The translations under genes were made by a program, and so were the position numbers. Under the pieces are notes generated by a model, which did no database searches, was not told the origin of the DNA, and saw only the letters and a program-made list of their open reading frames with translations. Below, in pieces: positions 1 through 6,155 of a stretch of 11,582 nt of DNA. The stretch spans positions 1 through 11,582 of the forward strand of contig JACCZR010000214.1 in assembly GCA_013695855.1 (NCBI GenBank). Reading direction: 5' to 3'. Position 1 is the stretch's first letter, and the number at the start of each line of letters is the position of its first letter. Source of the stretch: Thermoleophilaceae bacterium. Lineage in GTDB: Bacteria > Actinomycetota > Thermoleophilia > Solirubrobacterales > Thermoleophilaceae.

Positions 1-237
1 CTCGGTACGGGGGACGGTCGCCAGGCGCAGGTTCGCGGCCGACCGCTCCATCCGGTCGAGGTGCTCGTCCAGGGCAAACGGGCGCCCCTCGTAGACGCGA
101 ACGACTTCGAACGCGCCGTCGCCACGCAAAAAGCCGTCGTCGGTGATCTCGATGCTGGTCTCCCCAGCCGGCGCGATGTGCCCGTCGAAGGAGGCGAGCT
201 CGTCGAGGGGTGGGGCGCTGGAGGGGGTCTCGGACAC
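1..237 (-). CDS. Class IV aminotransferase, N-terminal part (cut by window edge)
   Basis: This is a 79-codon open frame read leftwards from a GTG at 235-237 and running off the window. The translation contains DDGFLRGDGAFEVVRVY followed by a stretch with ALDEHLDRMERSA. This is the N-terminal pattern of fold-type IV PLP aminotransferases: branched-chain aminotransferase, D-amino-acid transaminase, and aminodeoxychorismate lyase PabC. The PLP lysine and the residues that separate these activities lie outside the window, so no substrate can be given. The start is odd. The GTG lies 2 bases after the last base of the tRNA-Lys gene, and no Shine-Dalgarno sequence is visible because the upstream bases are the tRNA acceptor and T arms. 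No other start codon lies between this GTG and the conserved block. Confidence 0.75.
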   Translation of the reverse strand, partial: MSETPSSAPPLDELASFDGHIAPAGETSIEITDDGFLRGDGAFEVVRVYEGRPFALDEHLDRMERSAANLRLATVPRTE

Positions 238-239
238 GA

Positions 240-312
240 TGGGCCGTGAAGGACTCGAACCTTCAACCTTGAGATTAAGAGTCTCCTGCTCTACCAGTTG
301 AGCTAACGGCCC
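240..312 (-). tRNA. tRNA-Lys (anticodon CTT)
   Basis: The reverse complement folds as a 73-base tRNA. The acceptor stem is GGGCCGT/ACGGCCC (306-312 with 241-247), the D stem GCTC/GAGC, and the T arm GAAGG-TTCGAGT-CCTTC. The anticodon loop CTCTTAA puts anticodon CTT at 277-279, which reads AAG lysine codons. The outermost anticodon-stem pair appears to be a G/A mismatch; the other four pairs are good. The 3' CCA is not encoded: the discriminator A at 240 is followed by TCG, so CCA must be added after transcription. The gene starts 4 bases after a strong hairpin and 30 bases after the STAS gene. It is followed within 2 bases by a protein-coding start. Confidence 0.97.
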
Positions 313-316
313 TGCT

Positions 317-334
317 GGCGCCCTCCCGGGCGCC
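317..334 (-). terminator. GC hairpin between the STAS gene and tRNA-Lys
   Basis: A perfect 7-bp stem (317-323 with 328-334, GGCGCCC/GGGCGCC) closes a 4-base loop. It begins 8 bases after the STAS stop codon and ends 4 bases before the tRNA 5' end. There is no T-tract, so it is either a weak high-GC terminator or an RNA-processing or mRNA-end stabilising structure. The stem is seen in the sequence; the role is inferred. Confidence 0.45.
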
Positions 335-342
335 GACGGAGC

Positions 343-699
343 TTAGTGCTCGCTTTGCGCCACCGACGCGAGTGCCTCGTCGCGCGTCTCGTGGATTCCG
401 AACACCCGGTCGAGGCCGGTGATCTCGAAGATCTTGGTGATGTTCTGATCGCTGCAGACCAGGGCGAGGGAGCCGCCCGCGGGGCGTAGGCGCTTGACTC
501 CGCCGACCAGCACCCCGAGCGTGGTCGAGTCGATGAAGGTGGCCTGCGAGAGGTCCACCACGATCTGCGTCTTGCCGCTCTCGATCAGCTGCACGAGGCG
601 CTCCTTGAACTCGGGCGCCGTGTAGAGGTCCACCTCACCACCCAGCTCGATCACGTGGGTCGTGGAGTCGATCTCCTCGTCCTGGATGTTGAAGTTCAA
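343..699 (-). CDS. STAS-domain anti-sigma factor antagonist (SpoIIAA/RsbV type)
   Basis: The protein has 118 residues and is a single STAS domain. Antagonists of this family bind an anti-sigma kinase and free a sigma factor when unphosphorylated. The phosphorylation site is recognisable as FIDSTTLGVLVGG at about residues 55-67, with Asp57-Ser58-Thr59 in the place of the phosphorylated Ser motif of RsbV/SpoIIAA. An early GEVDLYTAPEF segment (21-31) is also typical. The start is TTG at 697-699, supported by a good Shine-Dalgarno AGGAG about 6 bases upstream. No partner kinase (RsbW/SpoIIAB) or sigma gene lies in the window, so it is an orphan here. The family is clear; the pathway it controls (stress, development or other) cannot be read from context. 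Confidence 0.92.
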   Translation of the reverse strand: MNFNIQDEEIDSTTHVIELGGEVDLYTAPEFKERLVQLIESGKTQIVVDLSQATFIDSTTLGVLVGGVKRLRPAGGSLALVCSDQNITKIFEITGLDRVFGIHETRDEALASVAQSEH

Positions 700-721
700 G
701 TCTCTCCTCGGGTCCGGTGCG

Positions 722-752
722 CGGTCGCGATCACGACCGGCAGCAGAGTCTA
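722..752 (-). promoter_or_regulatory. Possible -10 hexamer and hairpin in the STAS gene leader
   Basis: In the 60 bases between the TPR gene and the STAS start there is a -10-like TAGACT (747-752, minus strand). A perfect 6-bp inverted repeat follows (722-727 with 734-739, CGGTCG/CGACCG, 6-base loop). This could be a separate promoter with a structured leader for the STAS gene. No convincing -35 was found, so the call is weak. Confidence 0.25.
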
Positions 753-759
753 GGCGCGC

Positions 760-1476
760 TCAGCCACCCGGTGCGGGCGCGGGCGCCTGAGTGCCCCCCT
801 GGGCTCCCCCGGCGGCGCCTCCCGCCCCGCCCTGCTGCTGCGGCATCTTGGCCTGCTTGACCGCCTGCTCGGCCGCCTTGCGCTGGGCCTTCGGGGACAG
901 CTCGACGACCTGCTTGCCCGCGAGGTCGGCCGTGCGCGTGTCCTTGGCCAGGGTCGCGTACTGCACCAGGCGCAGGTAGGCCTGCGCGGACTTCTCGCGC
1001 TCGGCGATGATCGCTGCCGCCTGCTGAGCCTGCTTGGGCCGGTTGAGCGCGGTGGAGTCGAAGATCTGCAGCGCGACCGTGGCCAGCGAGGCGTCGACCC
1101 GCTTGGGCTCCAGGGCGAGGTAGCGGTCCCACGCCTTGCCGGCCGCGTCGAGAGAGCCGCGCGACTCGGGTGGGAAGCCCGCCTGGTCGGGCGAGCCCTG
1201 GCTGCCGGCCAGCTGGAAGTTCGCGCGTACCAGGTCCTTCAGCGCGGCCTCGTCGCGGGGGTTTCGCTTCAGGCGCTCGTTGTCGGTCTCGATGCGCTTC
1301 TCGATCGCTCCGTTGCCACTGCCACCGCCGCTTTCGTCAGAGAAGGCATCGAACAGGCCACCCGAGACGTCACCGCCGATGCCGAACAACACCAGCCCGC
1401 CGCCCATCAGAACGGCGAGCATGAGGTAGGTGGCCTGCACCACTCGGCGGCGCTTGCCTTGAAGGTCGAACAGCAT
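760..1476 (-). CDS. Membrane-anchored TPR-like protein of unknown function
   Basis: The protein has 238 residues. A short basic N-terminus (KRRR at 8-11) is followed by one hydrophobic segment at about 14-34, giving a single-pass anchor with the bulk of the protein outside by the positive-inside rule. A Gly/Ser linker (about 49-56) comes next, then a helical region with tetratricopeptide-like spacing (DAAGKAWDRYLALEP at 110-124, and alanine-rich helices to about 205). The tail (about 211-238) is rich in Gln, Gly, Ala and Pro. I do not recognise a specific family. The ATG at 1474-1476 lies 18 bases after the tatC stop, so it is probably in the tat operon. A scaffold or assembly role for exported or membrane complexes would fit, but that is inference only. 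Confidence 0.8.
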   Translation of the reverse strand: MLFDLQGKRRRVVQATYLMLAVLMGGGLVLFGIGGDVSGGLFDAFSDESGGGSGNGAIEKRIETDNERLKRNPRDEAALKDLVRANFQLAGSQGSPDQAGFPPESRGSLDAAGKAWDRYLALEPKRVDASLATVALQIFDSTALNRPKQAQQAAAIIAEREKSAQAYLRLVQYATLAKDTRTADLAGKQVVELSPKAQRKAAEQAVKQAKMPQQQGGAGGAAGGAQGGTQAPAPAPGG

Positions 1477-1494
1477 GGGCCGTGCCCAGGCTAG

Positions 1495-2271
1495 CTATTC
1501 GACTGGTTCGTTTTCGTCTGGCTCGGAGGGATCGAGGGGACGGGGGCCGCCCACGAACGAGGCAAGAACGATCGAGAGCTCGAAGAGCGCGTAGAGCGGC
1601 GCCGTCTCGAGCAGCATCGTGACCGGGTCGATCGTGGGGAGCAGCGCAGCCACCACCGCGCAGGCCAGGAAGGCGTAGCGGCGGTTCTTGCGCAGCTTCG
1701 TCGGCGTGGTCATGCCGGCGCGGACGGCGAGGACGATCCCCACGGGCAGCTGGAAGCCGAGTCCCATCGCGCCCATGGTCAGGGTGACGAACGAGTAGTA
1801 GTCCTTCGCCCGGACCTGGGTGTTGAACTGGTCCGCGTTGAAGCTCAGCAGGAAGTCGATCGCCGGCGGGAGCACGATGAAGTAGCAGAAGACGACCCCA
1901 CCGATGAACAGGAAGGGCACCATCATCAGCATCGGGGTGGCGACGCGCCGCTCCTGCGGGCTGAAGGCCGGCAGGATGAAGGCGTAGAGCTCGTACAGGA
2001 TCACCGGCAGGGCGATCAGGATCGCCGCGTACGCCGAGTTGGTCAGCGTGGTGGTGAAGGCCTCGGTGACGCCGAAGGTGATCGGCTCCGGGAGGTTCTC
2101 CGGGAGCGGCTCGTTGACGATGTTGAGGATGCGCTCGTTCTGCCAGCCGGCGAACCCGAAGGCGATGCCGAAGGCGATGAGCGATATGAAGATCCGCGAG
2201 CGCAGCTCGCCCAGGTGATCGACGACGGACATGCGGTCGTCGTGCTTTGCCGGCCGGCGGCGCGGCGACAT
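1495..2271 (-). CDS. tatC: Sec-independent protein translocase TatC
   Basis: The protein has 258 residues, the usual TatC length, with six predicted membrane segments. TatC is the twin-arginine signal receptor in the cytoplasmic membrane. Family marks in order are HLGELRSR (19-26); ILPAFSPQERR (99-109), whose Glu107 matches the conserved signal-recognition glutamate of the first cytoplasmic loop; LGFQLPVG (171-178); and LPTIDP (211-216) with the conserved Asp before segment 5. The C-terminus is acidic. The ATG at 2269-2271 is chosen as the first start after tatA; Met14 is an alternative, and neither has a strong ribosome site. The gene follows tatA by 22 bases. A likely client in this window is the Rieske protein QcrA, which carries a twin-arginine signal. 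Confidence 0.97.
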   Translation of the reverse strand: MSPRRRPAKHDDRMSVVDHLGELRSRIFISLIAFGIAFGFAGWQNERILNIVNEPLPENLPEPITFGVTEAFTTTLTNSAYAAILIALPVILYELYAFILPAFSPQERRVATPMLMMVPFLFIGGVVFCYFIVLPPAIDFLLSFNADQFNTQVRAKDYYSFVTLTMGAMGLGFQLPVGIVLAVRAGMTTPTKLRKNRRYAFLACAVVAALLPTIDPVTMLLETAPLYALFELSIVLASFVGGPRPLDPSEPDENEPVE

Positions 2272-2293
2272 GCTGCGCCCGGCGCGGGAGGCG

Positions 2294-2530
2294 CTAGCCA
2301 GAGCTATCGCCCGCCGCGGCGGGCTGCTTGCTCTCGGACCTGGTCACGTTCTCCGACGAGCCCTCGGGCAGTTCCTCGTGGTCGTCGTCCTTGCCGGTTA
2401 CCGACTGCTTGAACTCACGCATGCCCTTGCCCATCGAGCGCCCGAGGTCGGGCAGCCGCTTGGGGCCGAAGATGATGAGGACGATTACGAGAACGATCAC
2501 GATCTCGAGCGGGCCGATGCCGAGTGGCAT
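2294..2530 (-). CDS. tatA: Twin-arginine translocase pore subunit TatA
   Basis: The protein has 78 residues. A very short N-terminus precedes one membrane helix (about 6-21). It is followed by the TatA hinge and amphipathic helix signature FGPKRLPDLGRSMGKGMREFK and then an acidic, Ser-rich soluble tail. TatA oligomers form the passage for folded proteins recruited by TatC. The ATG at 2528-2530 is supported by AGGAG 7 bases upstream. No tatB is visible in the window. Either a TatA/TatC-only system operates, or tatB lies elsewhere as it does in many actinobacteria. Confidence 0.97.
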   Translation of the reverse strand: MPLGIGPLEIVIVLVIVLIIFGPKRLPDLGRSMGKGMREFKQSVTGKDDDHEELPEGSSENVTRSESKQPAAAGDSSG

Positions 2531-2543
2531 TGAGAACTCCTAG

Positions 2544-2578
2544 GTCGAAAGCCTGCAGCAATCGTAGCTGCCTTCGAC
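2544..2578 (-). promoter_or_regulatory. Two-part inverted repeat in the tatA leader
   Basis: The 74-base gap between dcd and tatA holds nested complementary arms: GTCGAA/TTCGAC (2544-2549 with 2573-2578) and GCAGC/GCTGC (2555-2559 with 2567-2571). The inner loop has 7 bases and the two arms are joined by an asymmetric bulge. The structure ends a few bases before the tatA Shine-Dalgarno sequence. It could attenuate, terminate dcd transcription, or separate the two messages. A -10-like TACGAT (2561-2566) lies in the loop. Confidence 0.35.
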
Positions 2579-2604
2579 TATTCCGCTCCTCGGCCTCTAC
2601 TGGA

Positions 2605-3174
2605 TCAGCTCCGGTCGAAGTTCAGGTAGAAGCGGCTGGGCGTTGGCTCGCCCTGCCCCTGGTACTTCGAGCCCGCCTCGCGGCTTCCGTACGGGCGGTC
2701 GACCGGGCCGTCCATGCGCATGAACGAGATCTGGCCGATCGGCATGCCGTAGTAGATCGTGATGGGCAGATTCGCCACGTTCGACAGCTCGAGCGTGAGG
2801 TTGCCCGAGAAGCCGCAGTCGACGAAGCCTGCAGTGGAGTGGATGAGCAGGCCGAGCCGGCCCAGAGAGCTCTTGCCCTCGAGGCGGGCCACCAGGTCGT
2901 CGGGCAAGGTGACGCGCTCCAGGGTCTGGCCGAGCACGAACTCGCCGGGATGCAGGATGAACGGGTCGTCGCCGTCGACCTCGACCTTCTCGGTGAGGTC
3001 GTCCATCGGCTGGCGGACGTCGATGTACGGGTAGCGGGCGTTGTGGAAGACGCGGAAGCTGCGGTCCACCCGAACGTCCACCGACGAGGGCTGCACGAGC
3101 TCGGGATCGAACGGGTCGACCACGATCCGGCCCCGCTCGATCTCCTCTCGGATGGTGCGATCGCTGAGGACCAC
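2605..3174 (-). CDS. dcd: dCTP deaminase, probably bifunctional (dUMP-forming)
   Basis: The protein has 189 residues and belongs to the dUTPase-like trimeric fold. It supplies dUMP for thymidylate synthesis. Motifs are QPSSVDVRV (28-36), HPGEFVLGQTLE (75-86), RLEGKSSLGRLGLL (97-110), HSTAGFVDCGFSG (112-124), the catalytic-type Glu in LTLELSN (Glu129), and a C-terminal GSKYQGQ plus PTPSR lid (168-181). The HSTAGF block and the GSKYQGQ lid resemble the mycobacterial and archaeal enzymes that convert dCTP directly to dUMP, rather than the E. coli dUTP-releasing type. The bifunctional call is an inference from that resemblance. The start is GTG at 3172-3174, which gives the usual N-terminus MVLSDR. 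No good Shine-Dalgarno sequence is present, but a -10-like hexamer lies 8 bases upstream. Confidence 0.95.
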   Translation of the reverse strand: MVLSDRTIREEIERGRIVVDPFDPELVQPSSVDVRVDRSFRVFHNARYPYIDVRQPMDDLTEKVEVDGDDPFILHPGEFVLGQTLERVTLPDDLVARLEGKSSLGRLGLLIHSTAGFVDCGFSGNLTLELSNVANLPITIYYGMPIGQISFMRMDGPVDRPYGSREAGSKYQGQGEPTPSRFYLNFDRS

Positions 3175-3182
3175 GTCCGCGG

Positions 3183-3188
3183 AGTGTA
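3183..3188 (-). promoter_or_regulatory. -10-like TACACT directly before dcd (possible leaderless start)
   Basis: TACACT on the minus strand lies 8 bases before the dcd GTG codon, and no ribosome site lies between. This is the spacing expected when transcription begins at or next to the start codon. The same hexamer sits 9 bases before hemB. No -35 element is convincing here. Confidence 0.4.
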
Positions 3189-3232
3189 TGGGCGGCTCAA
3201 GTCGGCCAGGCTCGTGCCGATACCCGTTCTGG

Positions 3233-3649
3233 ATGGAGGAAGAGACACGTCACCGGGTCAAGAAAGTGGTCCTGCCGAGCGGCAAGACGATCGAGGTGGT
3301 GCTCTTTTCTGAGCGGCTGGAGATCGAGCCGGCGGCACGCCCCCCTGCCGAGCCCGCGCAGGACCTGAATGTCTGCGTCAGCTGCAGCAGCGCAATGGTC
3401 TTCCCCGCCGACTGGGCGGAGTCAGGGCCCGAAAACTGGTCGGTCGTGCTCTGCTGCCCCAACTGCGGCCATGAGCGCACGGGCGTCTTCGCCCAGCACA
3501 ACGTGGAGCGCTTCGACGAGCAACTCGAAGAGGGCGCCGACGTGCTGGCCCGCGACTACCGGCGCCTGCTTCGCTCGAACCTGGCCGAGGAGATCGACCG
3601 CTTCGTCGCGGCGCTGCATGTGGACGCGGTCCTTCCCGAGGACTTCTAG
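3233..3649 (+). CDS. Small zinc-ribbon-like protein, conserved hypothetical
   Basis: This is the only plus-strand gene, with 138 residues from the ATG at 3233. The N-terminal stretch (about 9-25) contains VVLPSGKTIEVVLF, a beta-type segment. Two CxxC pairs follow, Cys48/Cys51 and Cys75/Cys78, separated by a WAESGPENWSV segment. This suggests one zinc ribbon. The C-terminal half (about 87-138) is helical and acidic and ends in LPEDF. I believe similar proteins occur in related actinobacteria, but I know no function. An in-frame ATG at 3188 would add 15 residues (including SRPGS) of low-complexity type and has only a poorly spaced GGAG. Position 3233 is preferred because the following residues look native. 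The gene converges with the prenyl synthase and diverges from dcd. Confidence 0.8.
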   Translation: MEEETRHRVKKVVLPSGKTIEVVLFSERLEIEPAARPPAEPAQDLNVCVSCSSAMVFPADWAESGPENWSVVLCCPNCGHERTGVFAQHNVERFDEQLEEGADVLARDYRRLLRSNLAEEIDRFVAALHVDAVLPEDF

Positions 3650-3664
3650 CTACGGCGCCTGGAC

Positions 3665-3694
3665 GGGGCCAATGGCCCAAGGGGCTATCGCCCC
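3665..3694. terminator. Tandem hairpins between convergent genes
   Basis: Two short GC hairpins lie side by side in the 63 bases between the two convergent stop codons. One is GGGCC-AAT-GGCCC (3666-3678) and the other GGGGC-TATC-GCCCC (3681-3694). They are symmetric, so they could act on both strands as a bidirectional terminator. Neither has a T-tract. Confidence 0.45.
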
Positions 3695-3712
3695 CCTACA
3701 GCCCCCAATTAC

Positions 3713-4687
3713 TCACGCATGGCGCTCCACCACGCCGTCGGCCACCAGGTTCAGGGCACGGCGACGCGAGTCCGGCAGCTCCAGGCCGGTCAAGGCCGCC
3801 TTGGCCTCGGCCACTTGGTGGAACGCCTCGGCGCGCACCTCGCCCAGGGCGCCCGAGGTGGCGATGTGATCGCAGACCGCCGCTGCCCGGGCCGGGCCGA
3901 TCGCAGCCTGGCGTAGGTCGAGCTCGGCCAGTTCGGGATCGCGCGTGCGGGCGATGATGAGTGGGAGGGTCACTGTCCCGTCGACCAGGTCGGCGCCGCG
4001 TGGCTTGCCGGTGCGCTCGGGCGGTCCCGAGACGTCCAACACGTCGTCGAGCAACTGGAAGGCCAGGCCGATCCGCTCGCCGAAACGTCCGAGCGCCTCG
4101 GCCGCGGCGGGCTCGCCGCCCAGCAGGGCGCCCATGCGACAAGCCGCCTCGAACAGGGTGGCCGTCTTCAACCGGCAGCGCTCGAGGTAGCGCTCGGGCG
4201 TCACGTCGGCCGACCAGGCGTCGGCACGCTGCATGAGCTCGCCCCGCACCAGCCCTTCCGAGGCCATCGAGAGCACCCGCACCGCGTCCGCGCTCCCGGT
4301 AGCGGTCAGCTCGGCAAAGGCCCGGGAGAACAGCAGGTCGCCGGTGGCGGTAGCGGCCTCTCGGCCGCCCTCGCTGAACACGGTCGGTCGCCCACGGCGC
4401 AGCTCGGCGCGGTCGAGCACATCGTCGTGGACGAGGGTGGCCATGTGCAACAGCTCCACCGCCACGGCGGCGGGAAGCGTCGGCGGCCCCTGGGCTGCGC
4501 AGAGGAAGACCAGCAGCGGGCGCAGGCGCTTGCCGCCCGCGGCCAGAGTTCCGGCGGCATGCCCGGCCAGGTTGGCTCCGTGGCCTTCAGCCACCTCGGC
4601 CAGGCGGCTCTCCGTGCGGTGCATCAACCGCGAGAGCTCGACGCCCCCGGCCTCCAGGACCGGCGCCAGCTCGGCCGGTGTGCTCAA
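3713..4687 (-). CDS. Long-chain polyprenyl diphosphate synthase (probable menaquinone side chain)
   Basis: The protein has 324 residues and is an all-trans prenyl chain elongase of the IspB/HepT/GGPPS family. It adds isopentenyl diphosphate units to an allylic primer. Visible motifs are GGKRLRP (51-57); the first aspartate-rich motif HDDVLDRAELRRGRPT with Asp88, Asp89 and Asp92; GDLLF (116-120); KTATLF (174-179); and the second aspartate-rich motif LLDDVLD with Asp214, Asp215 and Asp218. The start is TTG at 4685-4687, which overlaps the menG stop as TTGA and implies translational coupling. The open frame extends upstream, but only inside menG. Chain length cannot be set with confidence from sequence. 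Position after menG and the bc complex genes argues for the menaquinone tail rather than carotenoid or undecaprenyl precursors. Confidence 0.9.
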   Translation of the reverse strand: MSTPAELAPVLEAGGVELSRLMHRTESRLAEVAEGHGANLAGHAAGTLAAGGKRLRPLLVFLCAAQGPPTLPAAVAVELLHMATLVHDDVLDRAELRRGRPTVFSEGGREAATATGDLLFSRAFAELTATGSADAVRVLSMASEGLVRGELMQRADAWSADVTPERYLERCRLKTATLFEAACRMGALLGGEPAAAEALGRFGERIGLAFQLLDDVLDVSGPPERTGKPRGADLVDGTVTLPLIIARTRDPELAELDLRQAAIGPARAAAVCDHIATSGALGEVRAEAFHQVAEAKAALTGLELPDSRRRALNLVADGVVERHA

Positions 4688-5397
4688 CGCGGCCAACGCC
4701 CGGCCTGCGCTCCGACGGTACCCGAGTGCAGGGCGATGATCCCCCCGGCGGTGAGCACCCAGCGAACGTCGTGGAGGCCGGCGGCGGCAAGCTCGGCGGC
4801 CAGGCCCTCCGGTCCGGGGAAACGACGGACGGAGCTCGGCAGGTAGCCGTAGGCCTCGGGGTCGCCGGCCAGGCGTCCGAACAGCGGCACGAGCCGGTCG
4901 AACCAGAGGCCGAAGAACCACGAGAGCGGCGGACGCTGCGGCGTGGTGATCTCGAGCACCACAACCCGCCCTCCCGGGCGCACCACGCGCGCCATCTCGC
5001 GCAGGCCGCGGCCGAGGTCGTCGAAGTTACGCGCACCGAAGCCCACCGTGGCGGCGGCGAAGTCGTCGTCGGCGAACGGCAGCTCGAGCGCGTTGCCGGC
5101 TCGCCACGCGATGCCCGGGCCCTTCCGACGAGCCAAGCTGAGCATCTCCTCCGAGAAGTCCAACCCGGTCACCTCGGCACCCTGGCGCTCGAGCTCGAGC
5201 GCCAGGTCCCCCGTGCCCGTGGCCACGTCGAGGGCCCTCGACCCCCGGCCCACCCGCGCCAGGTCGGCCGCGCGGGCGCGCCAACGGCGGTCCAGCCCGG
5301 CGGTCATCACCGAGTTCATCCGGTCATACACCCGGGCGATGCGGTCGAACATGGCCCGCACCTGGCCCTCGGGGAGGGTCCCCGAGCTCACTGCCAC
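4684..5397 (-). CDS. menG: Demethylmenaquinone methyltransferase MenG/UbiE
   Basis: The protein has 237 residues and is a class I SAM-dependent methyltransferase. It would methylate demethylmenaquinone in the last step of menaquinone synthesis. Visible are YDRMNSVM near 24-31; the SAM motif LDVATGTGDLALEL (56-69); the family signature GFGARNFDDL (119-128); RPGGRVVVLE (140-149); FPGPEGLA (193-200); and GGIIALHSG (218-226). A start GTG at 5395-5397 lies 4 bases after the qcrC stop; a second GTG two codons on is equally possible. The gene is tightly placed between the bc complex genes and the prenyl synthase, which makes a menaquinone role more likely than a ubiquinone role. Confidence 0.95.
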   Translation of the reverse strand: MAVSSGTLPEGQVRAMFDRIARVYDRMNSVMTAGLDRRWRARAADLARVGRGSRALDVATGTGDLALELERQGAEVTGLDFSEEMLSLARRKGPGIAWRAGNALELPFADDDFAAATVGFGARNFDDLGRGLREMARVVRPGGRVVVLEITTPQRPPLSWFFGLWFDRLVPLFGRLAGDPEAYGYLPSSVRRFPGPEGLAAELAAAGLHDVRWVLTAGGIIALHSGTVGAQAGRWPR

Positions 5398-5401
5398 GCG
5401 G

Positions 5402-6118
5402 CTACTGCTCTGACTTGAGCGATGCGATGTAGTCGACGAGCTTGTCGAACTGCTCCGGATTGCTGTCCTTCAGGGTCTGGTACCGCGGCATGGGAGCGGT
5501 CGGATTGATCAGCGTCCGGGCGACGGCGTCGCGACTCAGCCGATCACCGACGTTGGTCAACGGCGGCCCGAGGGTGTTGCCGTTCTCGCCGATCTTGTGG
5601 CAGGCCAGGCAGCCGGCGGAGGCCGCGACCTCCTGGCCCTCCTCGAACTGCGGCGCGGTGGCCAGCTCGATCTCGGTCGGCGCGCCGGCCAGCGCGCCGA
5701 CCAGCGTGAGGTAGGCCATGGCGACGATGGTGGCCAAAGCGGAGATCATGGCGATCGGGCGGCGCAGCGGATGACGCACCGGGCTCCGGTCGATGAAGGG
5801 CAGGATCAGCAGCAGGATCAAGCAGATGGTGGGGATGCCGATCGTGGCCATCAAGACCAGCGCCGGCGGCTTGACCACCCGCAGCAGCTCGAAGAGGAAG
5901 AAGAAGTACCACTCGGGCCGGGGCGTGTAGGTGGTGGTGGTCGGGTCGGCCTTCGGGCCCAGCTCGGCGCCGAGGAAGACGGCCATCGTGATGGTGACCA
6001 TCAGGACGATCACCGCCATCCAGCTGTCCTTGCCGACCGCATAGGGGAAGAAGGGCTTCCCCTGGCTCTTCAGGATCGAATACTCGCGGAGGTACTCCTC
6101 CTTCTCCCGCGCGTTCAC
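5402..6118 (-). CDS. qcrC: Cytochrome b subunit IV / cytochrome c fusion (QcrC type)
   Basis: The protein has 238 residues and two parts. Residues about 30-145 are the C-terminal cytochrome b domain (subunit IV), with three membrane segments (about 33-50, 86-107 and 122-144). They include the quinol-oxidation-site motif PEWY at 68-71 in the setting PRPEWYFFFLFELLR. Residues about 158-238 are a monoheme cytochrome c domain: CLACH at 170-174 covalently binds heme c, and Met210 in PMPRY is the probable axial ligand. This b-c fusion is the architecture of Bacillus QcrC and unlike the diheme QcrC of mycobacteria. The heme c domain would face the outside. The start is GTG at 6116-6118, 37 bases after the qcrB stop, with a weak ribosome site. 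Confidence 0.93.
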   Translation of the reverse strand: MNAREKEEYLREYSILKSQGKPFFPYAVGKDSWMAVIVLMVTITMAVFLGAELGPKADPTTTTYTPRPEWYFFFLFELLRVVKPPALVLMATIGIPTICLILLLILPFIDRSPVRHPLRRPIAMISALATIVAMAYLTLVGALAGAPTEIELATAPQFEEGQEVAASAGCLACHKIGENGNTLGPPLTNVGDRLSRDAVARTLINPTAPMPRYQTLKDSNPEQFDKLVDYIASLKSEQ

Positions 6119-6155
6119 CTGCCGGTGGTCCCGAGCGGGCTTGAGGCAGGGGCCA

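Noticed and set aside
61..249. 62-residue plus-strand open frame at the left edge
   Set aside because: It is antisense to the class IV aminotransferase fragment and runs into the tRNA gene.
2524..3312. 262-residue plus-strand open frame opposite dcd
   Set aside because: dcd on the minus strand has all family motifs. The plus-strand frame has none and runs across the dcd promoter and into the next gene.
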